Source: Streptomyces venezuelae
GTDB taxonomy: Bacteria > Actinomycetota > Actinomycetes > Streptomycetales > Streptomycetaceae
Direction: 5' to 3'
Assembly (NCBI RefSeq): GCF_008642315.1
Contig: NZ_CP029192.1
Coordinates: 5,084,001 to 5,148,000, forward strand
Length of the DNA: 64,000 bases
The stretch's first letter is position 1. Each line of letters begins with the position of its first letter. The translations under genes were made by a program, and so were the position numbers. The notes below the pieces were generated by a model. The model saw nothing but the letters and a program-made list of their open reading frames with translations. It was not told where the DNA came from and ran no database searches. Below, one piece after another: positions 35,199 through 44,167 of the stretch.

Positions 35199-36679
35199 GC
35201 GGCGACGGCACCCCGCGACGGCTGTTCATCGGTGGTGAGTGGGTCGAACCCGACGGCGGGCACTACGAAGTCGTCAATCCGGCCACCGAGGGCGTCGTCG
35301 GGCTCGCGCCCGAGGCGAGCGGCGAGCAGGTCCGCGCGGCGGCCTCGGCGGCCCGCGAGGCGTTCGCCGCCTGGTCGCGCACGACGCCGGAGGAGCGTGC
35401 CGGGATCCTGTCCCGCGCCGCGGGCATCCTGCGGCGCGACTTCGCCGCGCACGCCGAGCTCGCGCAGGCGGAGAGCGGCGCCACGACCGCGACGGCGCGC
35501 GGCATGCAGGTGGCGGTGGCCGTGGCGCGCTTCGAGCGGTACGCGAAGGGGGCGCTCGAACCGGTCGAGGCCGCGCTTCCGCCCCAGATCCATGAGGCCG
35601 GGCCCATGGGTGGGGCCGGTGTCGTGGGGGCGCTCGCCGTGCGCAGACCTGTCGGTGTCGTCACCTGCATCACCTCGTACAACAATCCCTGGGCGAACCC
35701 GGCGGGCAAGGTCGCGCCCGCCCTCGCCATGGGCAACACCGTCGTCGTGAAGCCCGCGCCGCAGGACCCGCTGTCCGTTTACGGGATGGCGGCGGCCCTG
35801 GAGGAAGCCGGTGTGCCGCCCGGTGTCGTGAACGTCGTGTCCGGCACGGACTCCGCCGTGGGCGAGGCGGCCGTCGCCTCCCCCGACGTCGACATGGTGA
35901 GCTTCACCGGCTCCACGGCCGTCGGGCAGCGCATCGGCGAGGTGTGCGGCCGCGACATGAAGCGGCAGCTGATGGAGCTGGGCGGGAAGGGCGCGGCGAT
36001 CGTCCTCGACGACGCCGACCTGGACGCCGCGGTGGCGGGCATCGGCACGACGTTCTCCTTCTACAGCGGGCAGATCTGTACGGCGCCGACCCGTGTCATC
36101 GTCCAGCGAGGCGTGTACGAGGAGCTCCTCGACAGACTCTCCGCCTACATCGGCTACTTGAAGGTCGGCGATCCGGCCGCGCCCGGCACCGTCGTCGGAC
36201 CCGTGATCTCCGCCGCCCACCGTGACCGCGTCGAGGCGTACGTCGAGGAGGGGCGCAAGGAAGGCGCGCGGGTCGTCGCGGGCGGCGAACGGCCTCTGTC
36301 GGACAAGGGCTTCTACGTCGCGCCGACCCTCCTCGCCGACTGCACGTCCGACATGCGGGTGGTCCGCGAGGAGATCTTCGGTCCTGTGGTGGTCGTGGTC
36401 CCCTTCGACGCGGACGGGCCCGAGGCCGCCGAGGAGACGGCGATCGCCCTCGCAGGCGACAGTGATTACGGCCTCATCGACTACGTGTGGTCGGGCGACG
36501 TCGCCCGCGCCTTCCGGGTGGCCCGTCGGCTGCGGGCGGGCGGCGTCGGCGTCAACACGATCGCGCGGAACATGGAGGCGCCGTTCGGCGGCTTCAAGAA
36601 GAGCGGGGTGGGGCGGGACGTCGGCTCGTACGCCCTGCACGCGTACAGCGAACTGCAGTCCCTTGTGTGGCCGGGGTGA
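35195..36679 (+). CDS. NAD(P)-dependent aldehyde dehydrogenase
   Basis: 494 residues of the ALDH superfamily: LFIGGEWVEPDGG at the N-terminus, the cofactor region ITSYNNPWANPAGKVAPALAMGN, FTGSTAVGQ, catalytic Glu in MELGGKGA and catalytic Cys in YSGQICTAPTR. The end is MEAPFGGFKKSGVGRDVG. It oxidises an aldehyde to an acid, perhaps one released by the coupled amidohydrolase. The GTG start overlaps the preceding stop (GTGA). The usual Asn of the oxyanion hole is present in SYNNPW. Confidence 0.9.
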   Translation: MSGDGTPRRLFIGGEWVEPDGGHYEVVNPATEGVVGLAPEASGEQVRAAASAAREAFAAWSRTTPEERAGILSRAAGILRRDFAAHAELAQAESGATTATARGMQVAVAVARFERYAKGALEPVEAALPPQIHEAGPMGGAGVVGALAVRRPVGVVTCITSYNNPWANPAGKVAPALAMGNTVVVKPAPQDPLSVYGMAAALEEAGVPPGVVNVVSGTDSAVGEAAVASPDVDMVSFTGSTAVGQRIGEVCGRDMKRQLMELGGKGAAIVLDDADLDAAVAGIGTTFSFYSGQICTAPTRVIVQRGVYEELLDRLSAYIGYLKVGDPAAPGTVVGPVISAAHRDRVEAYVEEGRKEGARVVAGGERPLSDKGFYVAPTLLADCTSDMRVVREEIFGPVVVVVPFDADGPEAAEETAIALAGDSDYGLIDYVWSGDVARAFRVARRLRAGGVGVNTIARNMEAPFGGFKKSGVGRDVGSYALHAYSELQSLVWPG

Positions 36680-36710
36680 GAGCGCGCCCCGGCCAGCTGC
36701 GAGGGGGCCG

Positions 36711-38252
36711 CTACCGGCCCAGGAAGATCGGGTTCGTGAACGCCGTCAGCGGGCCCGGCAGGCCGGGCGTCACGGGTGCGTGGCGCACCTCTGCCCGCAC
36801 GTAGGCGGCGTACGAGGCCGTCGTGCGCCACTCGACCGTCCCCGTGCCCGACTCCGGCAGCGCGGGGCTCGTGTGCAGGACGCCCTGGTCGGTGACGATG
36901 CGGGCCGTGCAGCCCGGGGCGCCCTTCACGTCGAGGCGGACCGTGACGGGGTCGTCGCGGTCGACGTCGAGGCGGCCGCCGATGCCCGCGTGCCTGCCCT
37001 TGCCGCCCGCCGCCGAGAAGGCGAGCTCCACGGAATTCGACTCGGCGACGTAGGAGCGGCCGCGGCGGATGCCGTCCTGGATGGCCTCGCGGGTCAGGTC
37101 GTCGGCGAGGACGACGGTCTGCGGGCCGCCGATGCGGTCGGGATCGCGGTGCGCGTCGCTGTTGCCCATGGCGGGGATCCACGGGCGGCCGCCGCGCACG
37201 GAGGCGACGAGCTGGCTGTCCCAGTCGGCCAGGGCGATCTCGTCGTCCGGCGTGTACGCGCCGTTCCACGCCTCGATGACGTCGGCGTCGCCGAAGCCGA
37301 ACTTCCAGTTGCAGCCGACGCAGGTGGCGTGCGGATGGGCGGGGACGACGAGGCCGCCCGCGTCCCTGACCTTCCGCGCGTACTTCCCGAAGCGGTTGTC
37401 GCGGGCGCGGTAGCGCCAGTCGATGAAGGTGCCGGGGTCCACGCCGAGGGCGACGACATGGCCGTTGCGGGTGGTCACCTCCTCGCCGAGCATGATCAGG
37501 AGGTCGTCCCCGGCGAGCTCGGCCCAGTGGGGGTGCGCGGAGTGCGTGTTGTGCTCCGAGCTGTTGATGAAGTCGAGGCCGGCCTCGCGGGCCAGCGCGG
37601 CGATCTCGGCGGGGGTGCGCCTGCCGTCGGAGTGGACCGAGTGGAGGTGGCAGTCGCCGCGGTACCAGGCGCGGCCCCGGCCCTTGGCGCGCTCGGGCGG
37701 GTAGGCCGGCCTCGGGGTCCTGCCGGGTGCCCCGTAGGTGAGGGTGATGGTCACCTCGTAGGGGAGGCCTTCGGGGGCGACCGTGTACGGGCCGAGGGCG
37801 ATGTACCAGGTGCCCTCGCGGACGCGGCCCGGGATGTAGCCGGGTGTCGCCTCGTCGGCGCGGATGAAGAACTCGGTGCGGGCGCCGCCGGACCAGCCCC
37901 GGAAGCCCTTGCCGCCCGGCTCGGTGCCGCGTTCGTCGAAGACGCCGATGTCGAGGGCGTTGCCCTGGGTGCCGGGCGGCACGGTCGGCTTCTCGTAGGT
38001 GTAGGCGGCGCGGAACTCGGCGACACCGTCCGGTACTTCGACCGGCAGGTACACGAAGTCGGGCGAGCCGGTGGGCAGCGTCCCGCGCACCGTTCTCGTC
38101 TCCGTGCCGCCCGGCTTCCTGTCCCGCGCGGGGGCGCGCCGCTCGGCGCCGCTGGCGAAGCTCACGGTGCCCAACGTAATCGCGGCGGCGGCGCCCGTCA
38201 CGAACAGTCCGCGCCGGTTCGGGCCGATCGGGTGGTGTACGTCCTCACACAT
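36711..38252 (-). CDS. CehA/McbA family metallohydrolase (PHP domain), Tat-exported
   Basis: 513 residues. A twin-arginine signal (PNRRGLFVTGAAAAITLGTVSF, RR at residues 13-14) predicts folded export. A beta-sandwich of about 150 residues follows. A PHP phosphoesterase domain then has GDCHLHSVHSDGRRTPAEI, FINSSEHNTHS, VVPAHPHA and MGNSDAHRD, which supply the metal ligands. CehA and McbA themselves are carbaryl hydrolases, but the family is broad and phosphoester or amide substrates are possible. It faces the ALDH gene convergently with 31 bp between; the ankyrin gene lies 134 bp upstream on the same strand. Confidence 0.87.
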   Translation of the reverse strand: MCEDVHHPIGPNRRGLFVTGAAAAITLGTVSFASGAERRAPARDRKPGGTETRTVRGTLPTGSPDFVYLPVEVPDGVAEFRAAYTYEKPTVPPGTQGNALDIGVFDERGTEPGGKGFRGWSGGARTEFFIRADEATPGYIPGRVREGTWYIALGPYTVAPEGLPYEVTITLTYGAPGRTPRPAYPPERAKGRGRAWYRGDCHLHSVHSDGRRTPAEIAALAREAGLDFINSSEHNTHSAHPHWAELAGDDLLIMLGEEVTTRNGHVVALGVDPGTFIDWRYRARDNRFGKYARKVRDAGGLVVPAHPHATCVGCNWKFGFGDADVIEAWNGAYTPDDEIALADWDSQLVASVRGGRPWIPAMGNSDAHRDPDRIGGPQTVVLADDLTREAIQDGIRRGRSYVAESNSVELAFSAAGGKGRHAGIGGRLDVDRDDPVTVRLDVKGAPGCTARIVTDQGVLHTSPALPESGTGTVEWRTTASYAAYVRAEVRHAPVTPGLPGPLTAFTNPIFLGR

Positions 38253-38386
38253 GCTGCGGCTCCCCAGGGTGTCGTGTCGACGGTGACATGGGTGGTGCGT
38301 GCAACCCTGGTATTGAGCCGTGAACTGTGCGGCAAGGGAAGGCGGTTGGCAGTTTTACGCCCGGTTGCCGGGTGGGTGGGGCCGAT

Positions 38387-38872
38387 TCAGACGGCTCGGG
38401 GAGCGGCCGCCGCGTTCCCGGTCGCACCCGCCGCGTCCTCGGTCGCACCCGCCGCGAGGAGCGCCGCCTCCGTCTCCGGGTGCGGGCCGCCCGCTCCGTC
38501 ACGCGCCCATCGCAGCGGCGTACGCCCCGTGCCGAGGTCCTCGCGGAGGTTCGGGTCGGCGCCGTGCGCGAGGAGTTCGCGGACCGTGTCGACATGGCCC
38601 CAGGCGGCGGCCGCGCACAGGGGAGTGCCTTCGGTGACGCCGAGGCTCTCGGTGTCCGGCAGCGCTCCCGCCCGCAGCAGGACCCGCACGGTGTCGGCCG
38701 CCCCGTGCACCGAGGCCGCGTACAGGGCGGTGGTGCCGTCGGCGTCCGGCAGTTCCGGGTGGAGGAGGCCGGAACGCAGCAGCGACCTGACGGTGGCCGT
38801 CTCGCCCTGCGACGCCGCGAACACCAGGCGCGGGGTCAGTTTCTTCCGTCGTCGTCGGTTCACGCGCGTCAC
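38387..38872 (-). CDS. Ankyrin repeat protein
   Basis: 161 residues with a basic start (VTRVNRRRRKK) followed by about four ankyrin repeats, for example DGTTALYAASVHGAADTVRVLLRAGA and GTPLCAAAAWGHVDTVRELLAHGADPN. The C-terminus is an Ala/Thr/Gly tail. It is a soluble protein-interaction module; no enzymatic domain is visible. The GTG at 38872 is chosen, with GTG at 38863 as alternative, because the sequence becomes low quality further upstream. Partner unknown. Confidence 0.75.
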   Translation of the reverse strand: MTRVNRRRRKKLTPRLVFAASQGETATVRSLLRSGLLHPELPDADGTTALYAASVHGAADTVRVLLRAGALPDTESLGVTEGTPLCAAAAWGHVDTVRELLAHGADPNLREDLGTGRTPLRWARDGAGGPHPETEAALLAAGATEDAAGATGNAAAAPRAV

Positions 38873-38987
38873 GCTAATCGGCGCACGGGCATGGACCAAC
38901 CGACTTTCCAGGGATAGGAAGAGTGTCCGCGCCGACACCCGGCCCGCGCCGACACCCGGCCCGCCCCGAACACGCTCGGAGGGACCC

Positions 38988-39851
38988 GTGCGCATCTCCG
39001 CGACGCTCTACATGACCGACGCGACGATCACTCCGGTACGCCTGGCCGTGGAACTGGAGCGTCGCGGCTTCGCCGGGCTCTACCTCCCCGAGCACACCCA
39101 CATCCCGGTGCCCCGCGAAACCCCCTACCCGGGCGGCGACCTGCCGCCCGAGTGCGCCCGCATGCTCAGCCCGTTCGTCGCCCTCGCCCAGGCCGCCGCC
39201 GTCACGGAACGCATCACCCTCGGCACGAACATCGCCCTGGTCGCCCAGCACGACCCGATCGACCTCGCCAAGCAGATCGCGACCCTCGACCATCTCTCCG
39301 GCGGCCGCGTCACCCTCGGCATCGGCTTCGGCTGGAACCGCGAGGAGGCCGAGGACCACGGTGTCCCGTGGCCGCGGCGCCGCGCGGTGGTGCGGGAGCG
39401 GATGGCGGTCATGCGGGCGCTGTGGGCGGACCGGCCGAAGGCGTACGAGGGGGAGTTCGGCGGCGTACGGGCGAGCGAGGTCCATCCGAAGCCGGCGCGG
39501 GCGCCCCGCAAACGGCTCGCGAAGGGGCCGCTGTTCGGGCCGCGCACCCTCATCGGCGGTGCGGCGGGGCCGGGTCTGTTCGCGCACGTCGCGGAGTACG
39601 CGGACGGCTGGATGCCGGTCGGCGGCAGCGGCCTGGGCGAGGCGCTGCCCGTGCTCAGGTCGGCGTGGGCGGACGCGGGGCGCGGGGCGCAGGACCTGTA
39701 TGTGGCGGTGACGGCCGTCGCACCCGATCCGGGCAAGCTCGCGTACTACCGGGGGCTCGGCGTGGACGAGGTGATCGTGCAGCTGCCGCCGGCCGGGGAG
39801 GCGGAGGTGTGTGCGGCGCTCGATGCCCTCGGGCGCTATGTCATGCCGTGA
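38988..39851 (+). CDS. LLM class F420-dependent oxidoreductase (3)
   Basis: 287 residues from GTG, with GGAGGG five bases upstream. MRISATLYMTDATITPVRLAVELERRGFAGLYLPEHTHIP is the TIGR03619-type N-terminus. HDPIDLAKQIATLDHLSGGRVTLGIGFGWN and TLIGGAAGPGLFAHVAEYADGWMPVGG follow. It would use F420 as hydride carrier. The stop lies 46 bp before fbiC, the F420 chromophore synthase, so the cofactor's maker and a user are neighbours. It carries no operator of the regulon. Confidence 0.85.
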   Translation: MRISATLYMTDATITPVRLAVELERRGFAGLYLPEHTHIPVPRETPYPGGDLPPECARMLSPFVALAQAAAVTERITLGTNIALVAQHDPIDLAKQIATLDHLSGGRVTLGIGFGWNREEAEDHGVPWPRRRAVVRERMAVMRALWADRPKAYEGEFGGVRASEVHPKPARAPRKRLAKGPLFGPRTLIGGAAGPGLFAHVAEYADGWMPVGGSGLGEALPVLRSAWADAGRGAQDLYVAVTAVAPDPGKLAYYRGLGVDEVIVQLPPAGEAEVCAALDALGRYVMP

Positions 39852-39897
39852 GAACTATCTGTAAGAGGCAGGTGTACTCGCTCGTATGCTCGGGGAC

Positions 39898-42492
39898 ATG
39901 ACCAACAGCGCGCAGCCCCCACAGGCCGAACGACCCACCGCGAATGCCATGCGCCGCGCGCTCAGGAGGGCCAGGGACGGCGTCGCGCTCGACGTGAGCG
40001 AGGCCGCGGTCCTGTTGCGGGCACGTGGCGGGGATCTCGACGACCTCACCGCGTCCGCGGCCCGGGTGCGCGACGCGGGCCTGGAGGCGGCGGGCCGTCC
40101 CGGCGTCATCACGTATTCGAAGAGCGTGTTCATCCCGCTCACCCGGCTCTGCCGGGACAAGTGCCACTACTGCACCTTCGCGACCGTGCCCGGCAGGCTC
40201 CGCAGGGACGGCCACGGCATGTTCATGTCCCCGGACGAGGTCCTGGACGTCGCGCGGCGCGGCGCGGCGATGGGCTGCAAGGAAGCCCTGATCACCCTCG
40301 GCGACAAGCCGGAGGACCGCTGGCCCGAGGCGCGCGAGTGGCTGGAGGCGGAGGGGTACGACGACACCATCGCGTACGTGCGTGCCATCTCGATCCGCAT
40401 CCTTGAGGAGACGGGTCTGCTCCCGCACCTCAACCCGGGCGTCATGACGTGGACGGACTTCCAGCGGCTCAAGCCCGTCGCGCCCAGCATGGGCATGATG
40501 CTGGAGACGACGTCGGAGCGGCTGTGGAGCGAGCCGGGACAGCCGCACTACGGCTCGCCCGACAAGGAGCCCGCCGTCCGGCTGCGGGTCCTGGAGGACG
40601 CGGGCCGCTCGTCGGTGCCGTTCACCAGCGGACTGCTGATCGGGATCGGCGAGACTTACGAGGAGCGGGCCGACTCGCTGTTCGCGCTGCGCCGCGTGGC
40701 GCGCTCGTACCACGGCGTCCAGGAGCTGATCATCCAGAACTTCCGCGCCAAGCCGGACACGGCGATGCGCGGCATGCCCGACGCGGAGATCGACGACCTG
40801 GTCGCCACGATCGCCGTCGCCCGGCACATCATGGGCCCCTCGGGGAACATCCAGGCACCGCCGAACCTCATCGCGGGTGAGTACGAGCGGCTCATCGGGG
40901 CGGGCATCGACGACTGGGGCGGCGTCTCGCCCGTCACGATCGACCACGTCAACCCCGAGAAGCCGTGGCCGCAGGTCGAGGAGCTCGCCGAGCGGTCGGC
41001 GGCGGCAGGGTTCCGGCTCGCCGAACGGCTCTGCGTGTATCCCGAGTTCGTGCGGCGCGGTGAGCCGTGGCTCGACCCGCGGCTCCTGCCGCACCTGCGG
41101 GCCCTCGCCGACCCGGAGACCGGCCTCGCCCGCCCCGACGCGGTGGTCGAGGGCCACCCCTGGCAGGAGCCCGACGAGGGGTACGTGGCCTCCTCGGGCC
41201 GCACCGACCTGCACGCCACCATCGACACCGCCGGGCGGACCTCGGACCGGCGCGACGACTTCGACGAGGTGTACGGCGACTGGGAGGCGCTGCGCGAGCA
41301 GGCCGCGCCCGGCATGGTGCCGTCCCGCATCGACGGCGACGTGCGCGCGGCCCTGAAGCAGGCCGCCGACGACCCGACGAAGCTCACCGACGACGAGGCG
41401 CTCGCCCTGCTGCATGCGGACGGGCCCGCGCTCGACGCGCTCTGCGCCGTCGCGGACGACATCCGCAAGACGGTCAACGGCGACGACGTCACGTACATCG
41501 TCACCCGCAACATCAACTTCACCAACGTCTGTTACACGGGCTGCCGGTTCTGCGCCTTCGCGCAGCGCAGGACCGACGCGGACGCCTACACCCTCTCCCT
41601 GGACCAGGTCGCCGACCGGGCCGCGCAGGCCTGGGACGTCGGCGCCGTCGAGGTGTGCATGCAGGGCGGCATCCACCCCGACCTGCCGGGCAGCGCCTAC
41701 TTCGACATCGCGCGTGCGGTGAAGGAGCGCGTGCCGGGCATGCACGTGCACGCGTTCTCGCCGATGGAGGTCGTCAACGGGGCGACGCGGACCGGCCTCT
41801 CGATCCGCGAGTGGCTCACCGCCGCCAAGGAGGCGGGGCTCGGCTCCATCCCGGGGACGGCCGCCGAGATCCTCGACGACGAGGTGCGGTGGATCCTCAC
41901 CAAGGGCAAGCTGCCGACGGCCACCTGGATCGAGGTGATCAAGACCGCGCACGAGCTCGGCATCCGGTCGAGCTCGACGATGATGTACGGGCACGTGGAC
42001 CAGCCCCGGCACTGGCTCGGCCACTTCCGCACGCTGGCCGCCATCCAGCGCGAGACCGGCGGGTTCACGGAGTTCGTGACGCTGCCGTTCATCCACACCA
42101 ACGCGCCCGTCTACCTGGCCGGCATCGCCCGGCCCGGCCCGACCACCCGCGACAACCGTGCCGTCACCGCGATGGCGCGCGTGCTGCTCCACCCGCACAT
42201 CCCCAACATCCAGACGAGCTGGGTGAAGCTGGGCCAGGAGGGCGCCGCCGAGATGCTCAGGTCGGGCGCGAACGACCTGGGCGGAACACTGATGGAGGAG
42301 ACCATCTCCCGCATGGCGGGGTCGAGTTACGGCTCGTACCGGTCCGTCGAGGACCTCGTCGCCATCGCGGACGCCGCGGGCCGGCCCGCGAAGCCGCGTA
42401 CGACGCTGTACGGCGAGGTGCCCGAGGAGCGGCAGCGGGCGGCCGCGGCCTCGGACGGGCATCTGCCGGAGCTGCTGCCGCTGGCGGACTGA
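39898..42492 (+). CDS. fbiC: FbiC, 7,8-didemethyl-8-hydroxy-5-deazariboflavin (FO) synthase
   Basis: About 864 residues, the full length of the fused two-domain enzyme. The CofG-like half has the radical-SAM motif CRDKCHYC (about residue 85). The CofH-like half has CYTGCRFC (about residue 540), with [11 protein letters not shown] and [17 protein letters not shown] further on. It condenses tyrosine with 5-amino-6-ribitylaminouracil to form FO, the chromophore of coenzyme F420. The upstream ATG at 39886 is an alternative start. Several likely F420 users (three LLM proteins, a Ddn-like protein) are in the window. Confidence 0.97.
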   Translation: MTNSAQPPQAERPTANAMRRALRRARDGVALDVSEAAVLLRARGGDLDDLTASAARVRDAGLEAAGRPGVITYSKSVFIPLTRLCRDKCHYCTFATVPGRLRRDGHGMFMSPDEVLDVARRGAAMGCKEALITLGDKPEDRWPEAREWLEAEGYDDTIAYVRAISIRILEETGLLPHLNPGVMTWTDFQRLKPVAPSMGMMLETTSERLWSEPGQPHYGSPDKEPAVRLRVLEDAGRSSVPFTSGLLIGIGETYEERADSLFALRRVARSYHGVQELIIQNFRAKPDTAMRGMPDAEIDDLVATIAVARHIMGPSGNIQAPPNLIAGEYERLIGAGIDDWGGVSPVTIDHVNPEKPWPQVEELAERSAAAGFRLAERLCVYPEFVRRGEPWLDPRLLPHLRALADPETGLARPDAVVEGHPWQEPDEGYVASSGRTDLHATIDTAGRTSDRRDDFDEVYGDWEALREQAAPGMVPSRIDGDVRAALKQAADDPTKLTDDEALALLHADGPALDALCAVADDIRKTVNGDDVTYIVTRNINFTNVCYTGCRFCAFAQRRTDADAYTLSLDQVADRAAQAWDVGAVEVCMQGGIHPDLPGSAYFDIARAVKERVPGMHVHAFSPMEVVNGATRTGLSIREWLTAAKEAGLGSIPGTAAEILDDEVRWILTKGKLPTATWIEVIKTAHELGIRSSSTMMYGHVDQPRHWLGHFRTLAAIQRETGGFTEFVTLPFIHTNAPVYLAGIARPGPTTRDNRAVTAMARVLLHPHIPNIQTSWVKLGQEGAAEMLRSGANDLGGTLMEETISRMAGSSYGSYRSVEDLVAIADAAGRPAKPRTTLYGEVPEERQRAAAASDGHLPELLPLAD

Positions 42493-42506
42493 GCCGGGAC
42501 CGGAAC

Positions 42507-42542
42507 GACATCGGCACCCGGCCGCCGCCGGGTGCCGATGTC
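42507..42542. terminator. Bidirectional hairpin terminator
   Basis: A 15-bp perfect stem (GACATCGGCACCCGG and its complement) with a 6-nt CCGCCG loop, between the convergent fbiC and FG-GAP genes. Confidence 0.85.
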
Positions 42543-42567
42543 ATGGGGTGCGTCAGGGCGTCGTGCG

Positions 42568-43977
42568 TCAGTGCGCCAGGAACGCGCCGAAGCTCACGCC
42601 CGCCTTGTCCGGGGAGCCGACCGCGGCCGGGCCGAACGAGTCGATGCCGGTGGTGGTGAGGCCGCTCGCGGAGCCGCGCAGGTGCCAGACGGCGCCGGTG
42701 TCGGCGAGGGTGCCGTCCTCGGCGGGCGCGCCCACCGTCAGGTCGGCCTTGCCGTCCTTGTTGGTGTCCGAGAGCAGGACGGTGGCGCCGAACTTGTCGC
42801 CCTTCTCGGACGCGCCGGGGATGCCGGGCTTCGACTGGTCGAAGGCCTGCGCACCCGTGCCGGAGAGGCCGGTGCGGGCGCCCTTGAGGATGACGACGCT
42901 GCCGGCGTCGGCGGTGGTCTCGATGTCCTCGCCGGGGACGCCGACGGCGATGTCGGCGAGGCCGTCGCCGTTCACGTCGCCCGCGGTGATGGAGGAGCCG
43001 AACTCGTCGCCGTCCTCACCGACGCCGGGGACGCCCGCGCTGTCCTGGGTGATCTTCGCGGAGCGGTCCGAGAGGCCGGACGCCGAGCCGTAGCGGACGA
43101 GGACGGTGCCCTTCTGGTACGGCATGTCCTCGAAGTTGGTGCCGATGTCGCGGGTGACGAAGTCGCCGTAGCCGTCGCCGTCGACGTCCGCGATGGCGCC
43201 GCCGAGGGAGGGCGCGAGCTTCTGCGAGGTGGTGGCCACCCCGTCCTTGCCGCCCTTCCACAGCTGGCTCTTGTGGGCCATCTCCTCGAAGCCGTGGCTG
43301 GTGACGATGTCGTCGACGCCGTCGCCGGTCACGTCGCCCGTGACGAAGTCACCGGGGCCGAAGGTCTGGCTGGTGACGATCTGCTGGGTCTTCGCGGCCT
43401 TGCCGTCCTTCTGGAACGGGCCGTACGCGATGGTCATGCCCGCGTCGTCGTTGTCCATCGGGTCCTCGGGCTCCGGGTACTCGGCCGTGACCAGGTCCCC
43501 CTTGCCGTCGCCGTTGAAGTCACCGGCGGTGACGCGCGCACCGTCGGAGTCCAGCTCGACGCTGCCCTGGCCGCTGAGGCCCTGGGCGGAGCCCCACAGG
43601 ACGACGGCCTTCTTGCCGCCGTTGACGACGAGGTCGGTGTAGCCGTCGCCGTCGAGGTCGGAGGCGGCGGTCTGGTTGCCGAAGTGCCCGCCGTCCGCGG
43701 CGGTGCCGGGTACGCCGGCCGTGTCACGGCTGATGGTGACGGCGTGGGCCTTGTCGGGGCCGTTCGCCGAGCCGTACACGATGGAGACGCTGCCGGGCTC
43801 GTCGCTGTTGTAGTTGCCCGGGGCGGATATGGCGAGGTCCGCGTACCCGTCGTGGTTGAAGTCGGTGACCGGGGCCTTCGGCGGGGTGGGCGCGGCCGCC
43901 GCCGTGCCGGCGCCGGCCAGGGCGAGGGGTGCCGCGAGCGAGGCGACTGCGACAGCGGTGATGAGACTGCGGCGCAC
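42568..43977 (-). CDS. Secreted FG-GAP/VCBS repeat protein (integrin-alpha-like propeller)
   Basis: 469 residues with a Sec signal peptide (LITAVAVASLAAPLALAGAGTAAAA). Seven calcium-binding-like repeats follow: DFNHDGYADLAI, DLDGDGYTDLVV, DFNGDGKGDLV, DVTGDGVDDIV, DVDGDGYGDFV, DVNGDGLADIAV, DTNKDGKADLTV. They form a seven-bladed extracellular beta-propeller. No catalytic domain is attached, so a binding or adhesion role is likely. It is a single gene with a long divergent region (190 bp) to the next one. Confidence 0.88.
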   Translation of the reverse strand: MRRSLITAVAVASLAAPLALAGAGTAAAAPTPPKAPVTDFNHDGYADLAISAPGNYNSDEPGSVSIVYGSANGPDKAHAVTISRDTAGVPGTAADGGHFGNQTAASDLDGDGYTDLVVNGGKKAVVLWGSAQGLSGQGSVELDSDGARVTAGDFNGDGKGDLVTAEYPEPEDPMDNDDAGMTIAYGPFQKDGKAAKTQQIVTSQTFGPGDFVTGDVTGDGVDDIVTSHGFEEMAHKSQLWKGGKDGVATTSQKLAPSLGGAIADVDGDGYGDFVTRDIGTNFEDMPYQKGTVLVRYGSASGLSDRSAKITQDSAGVPGVGEDGDEFGSSITAGDVNGDGLADIAVGVPGEDIETTADAGSVVILKGARTGLSGTGAQAFDQSKPGIPGASEKGDKFGATVLLSDTNKDGKADLTVGAPAEDGTLADTGAVWHLRGSASGLTTTGIDSFGPAAVGSPDKAGVSFGAFLAH

Positions 43978-44167
43978 TGTTCCTCCTGTGGGAATTTGTG
44001 TGGTCGTGTAGGGAGACGAGCGTTCCGCGGGGAAGGTTGTACACCGCAGAGACTTCTGTGATGCACACGCACTTATGTCCGAACTCGGTTCCCGTTCACC
44101 GGATATCGGCCTCGTGATGTCTCATTCGGTGCGCCAGACTGGAGGCCCACGGGACGGGGAGGGACCG

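Noticed and set aside
36222..39851. Very long open frame on the plus strand across the PHP and ankyrin genes
   Set aside because: Only its last 864 bases (the LLM protein) look like protein. The rest is a GC-bias shadow antisense to well-supported genes.
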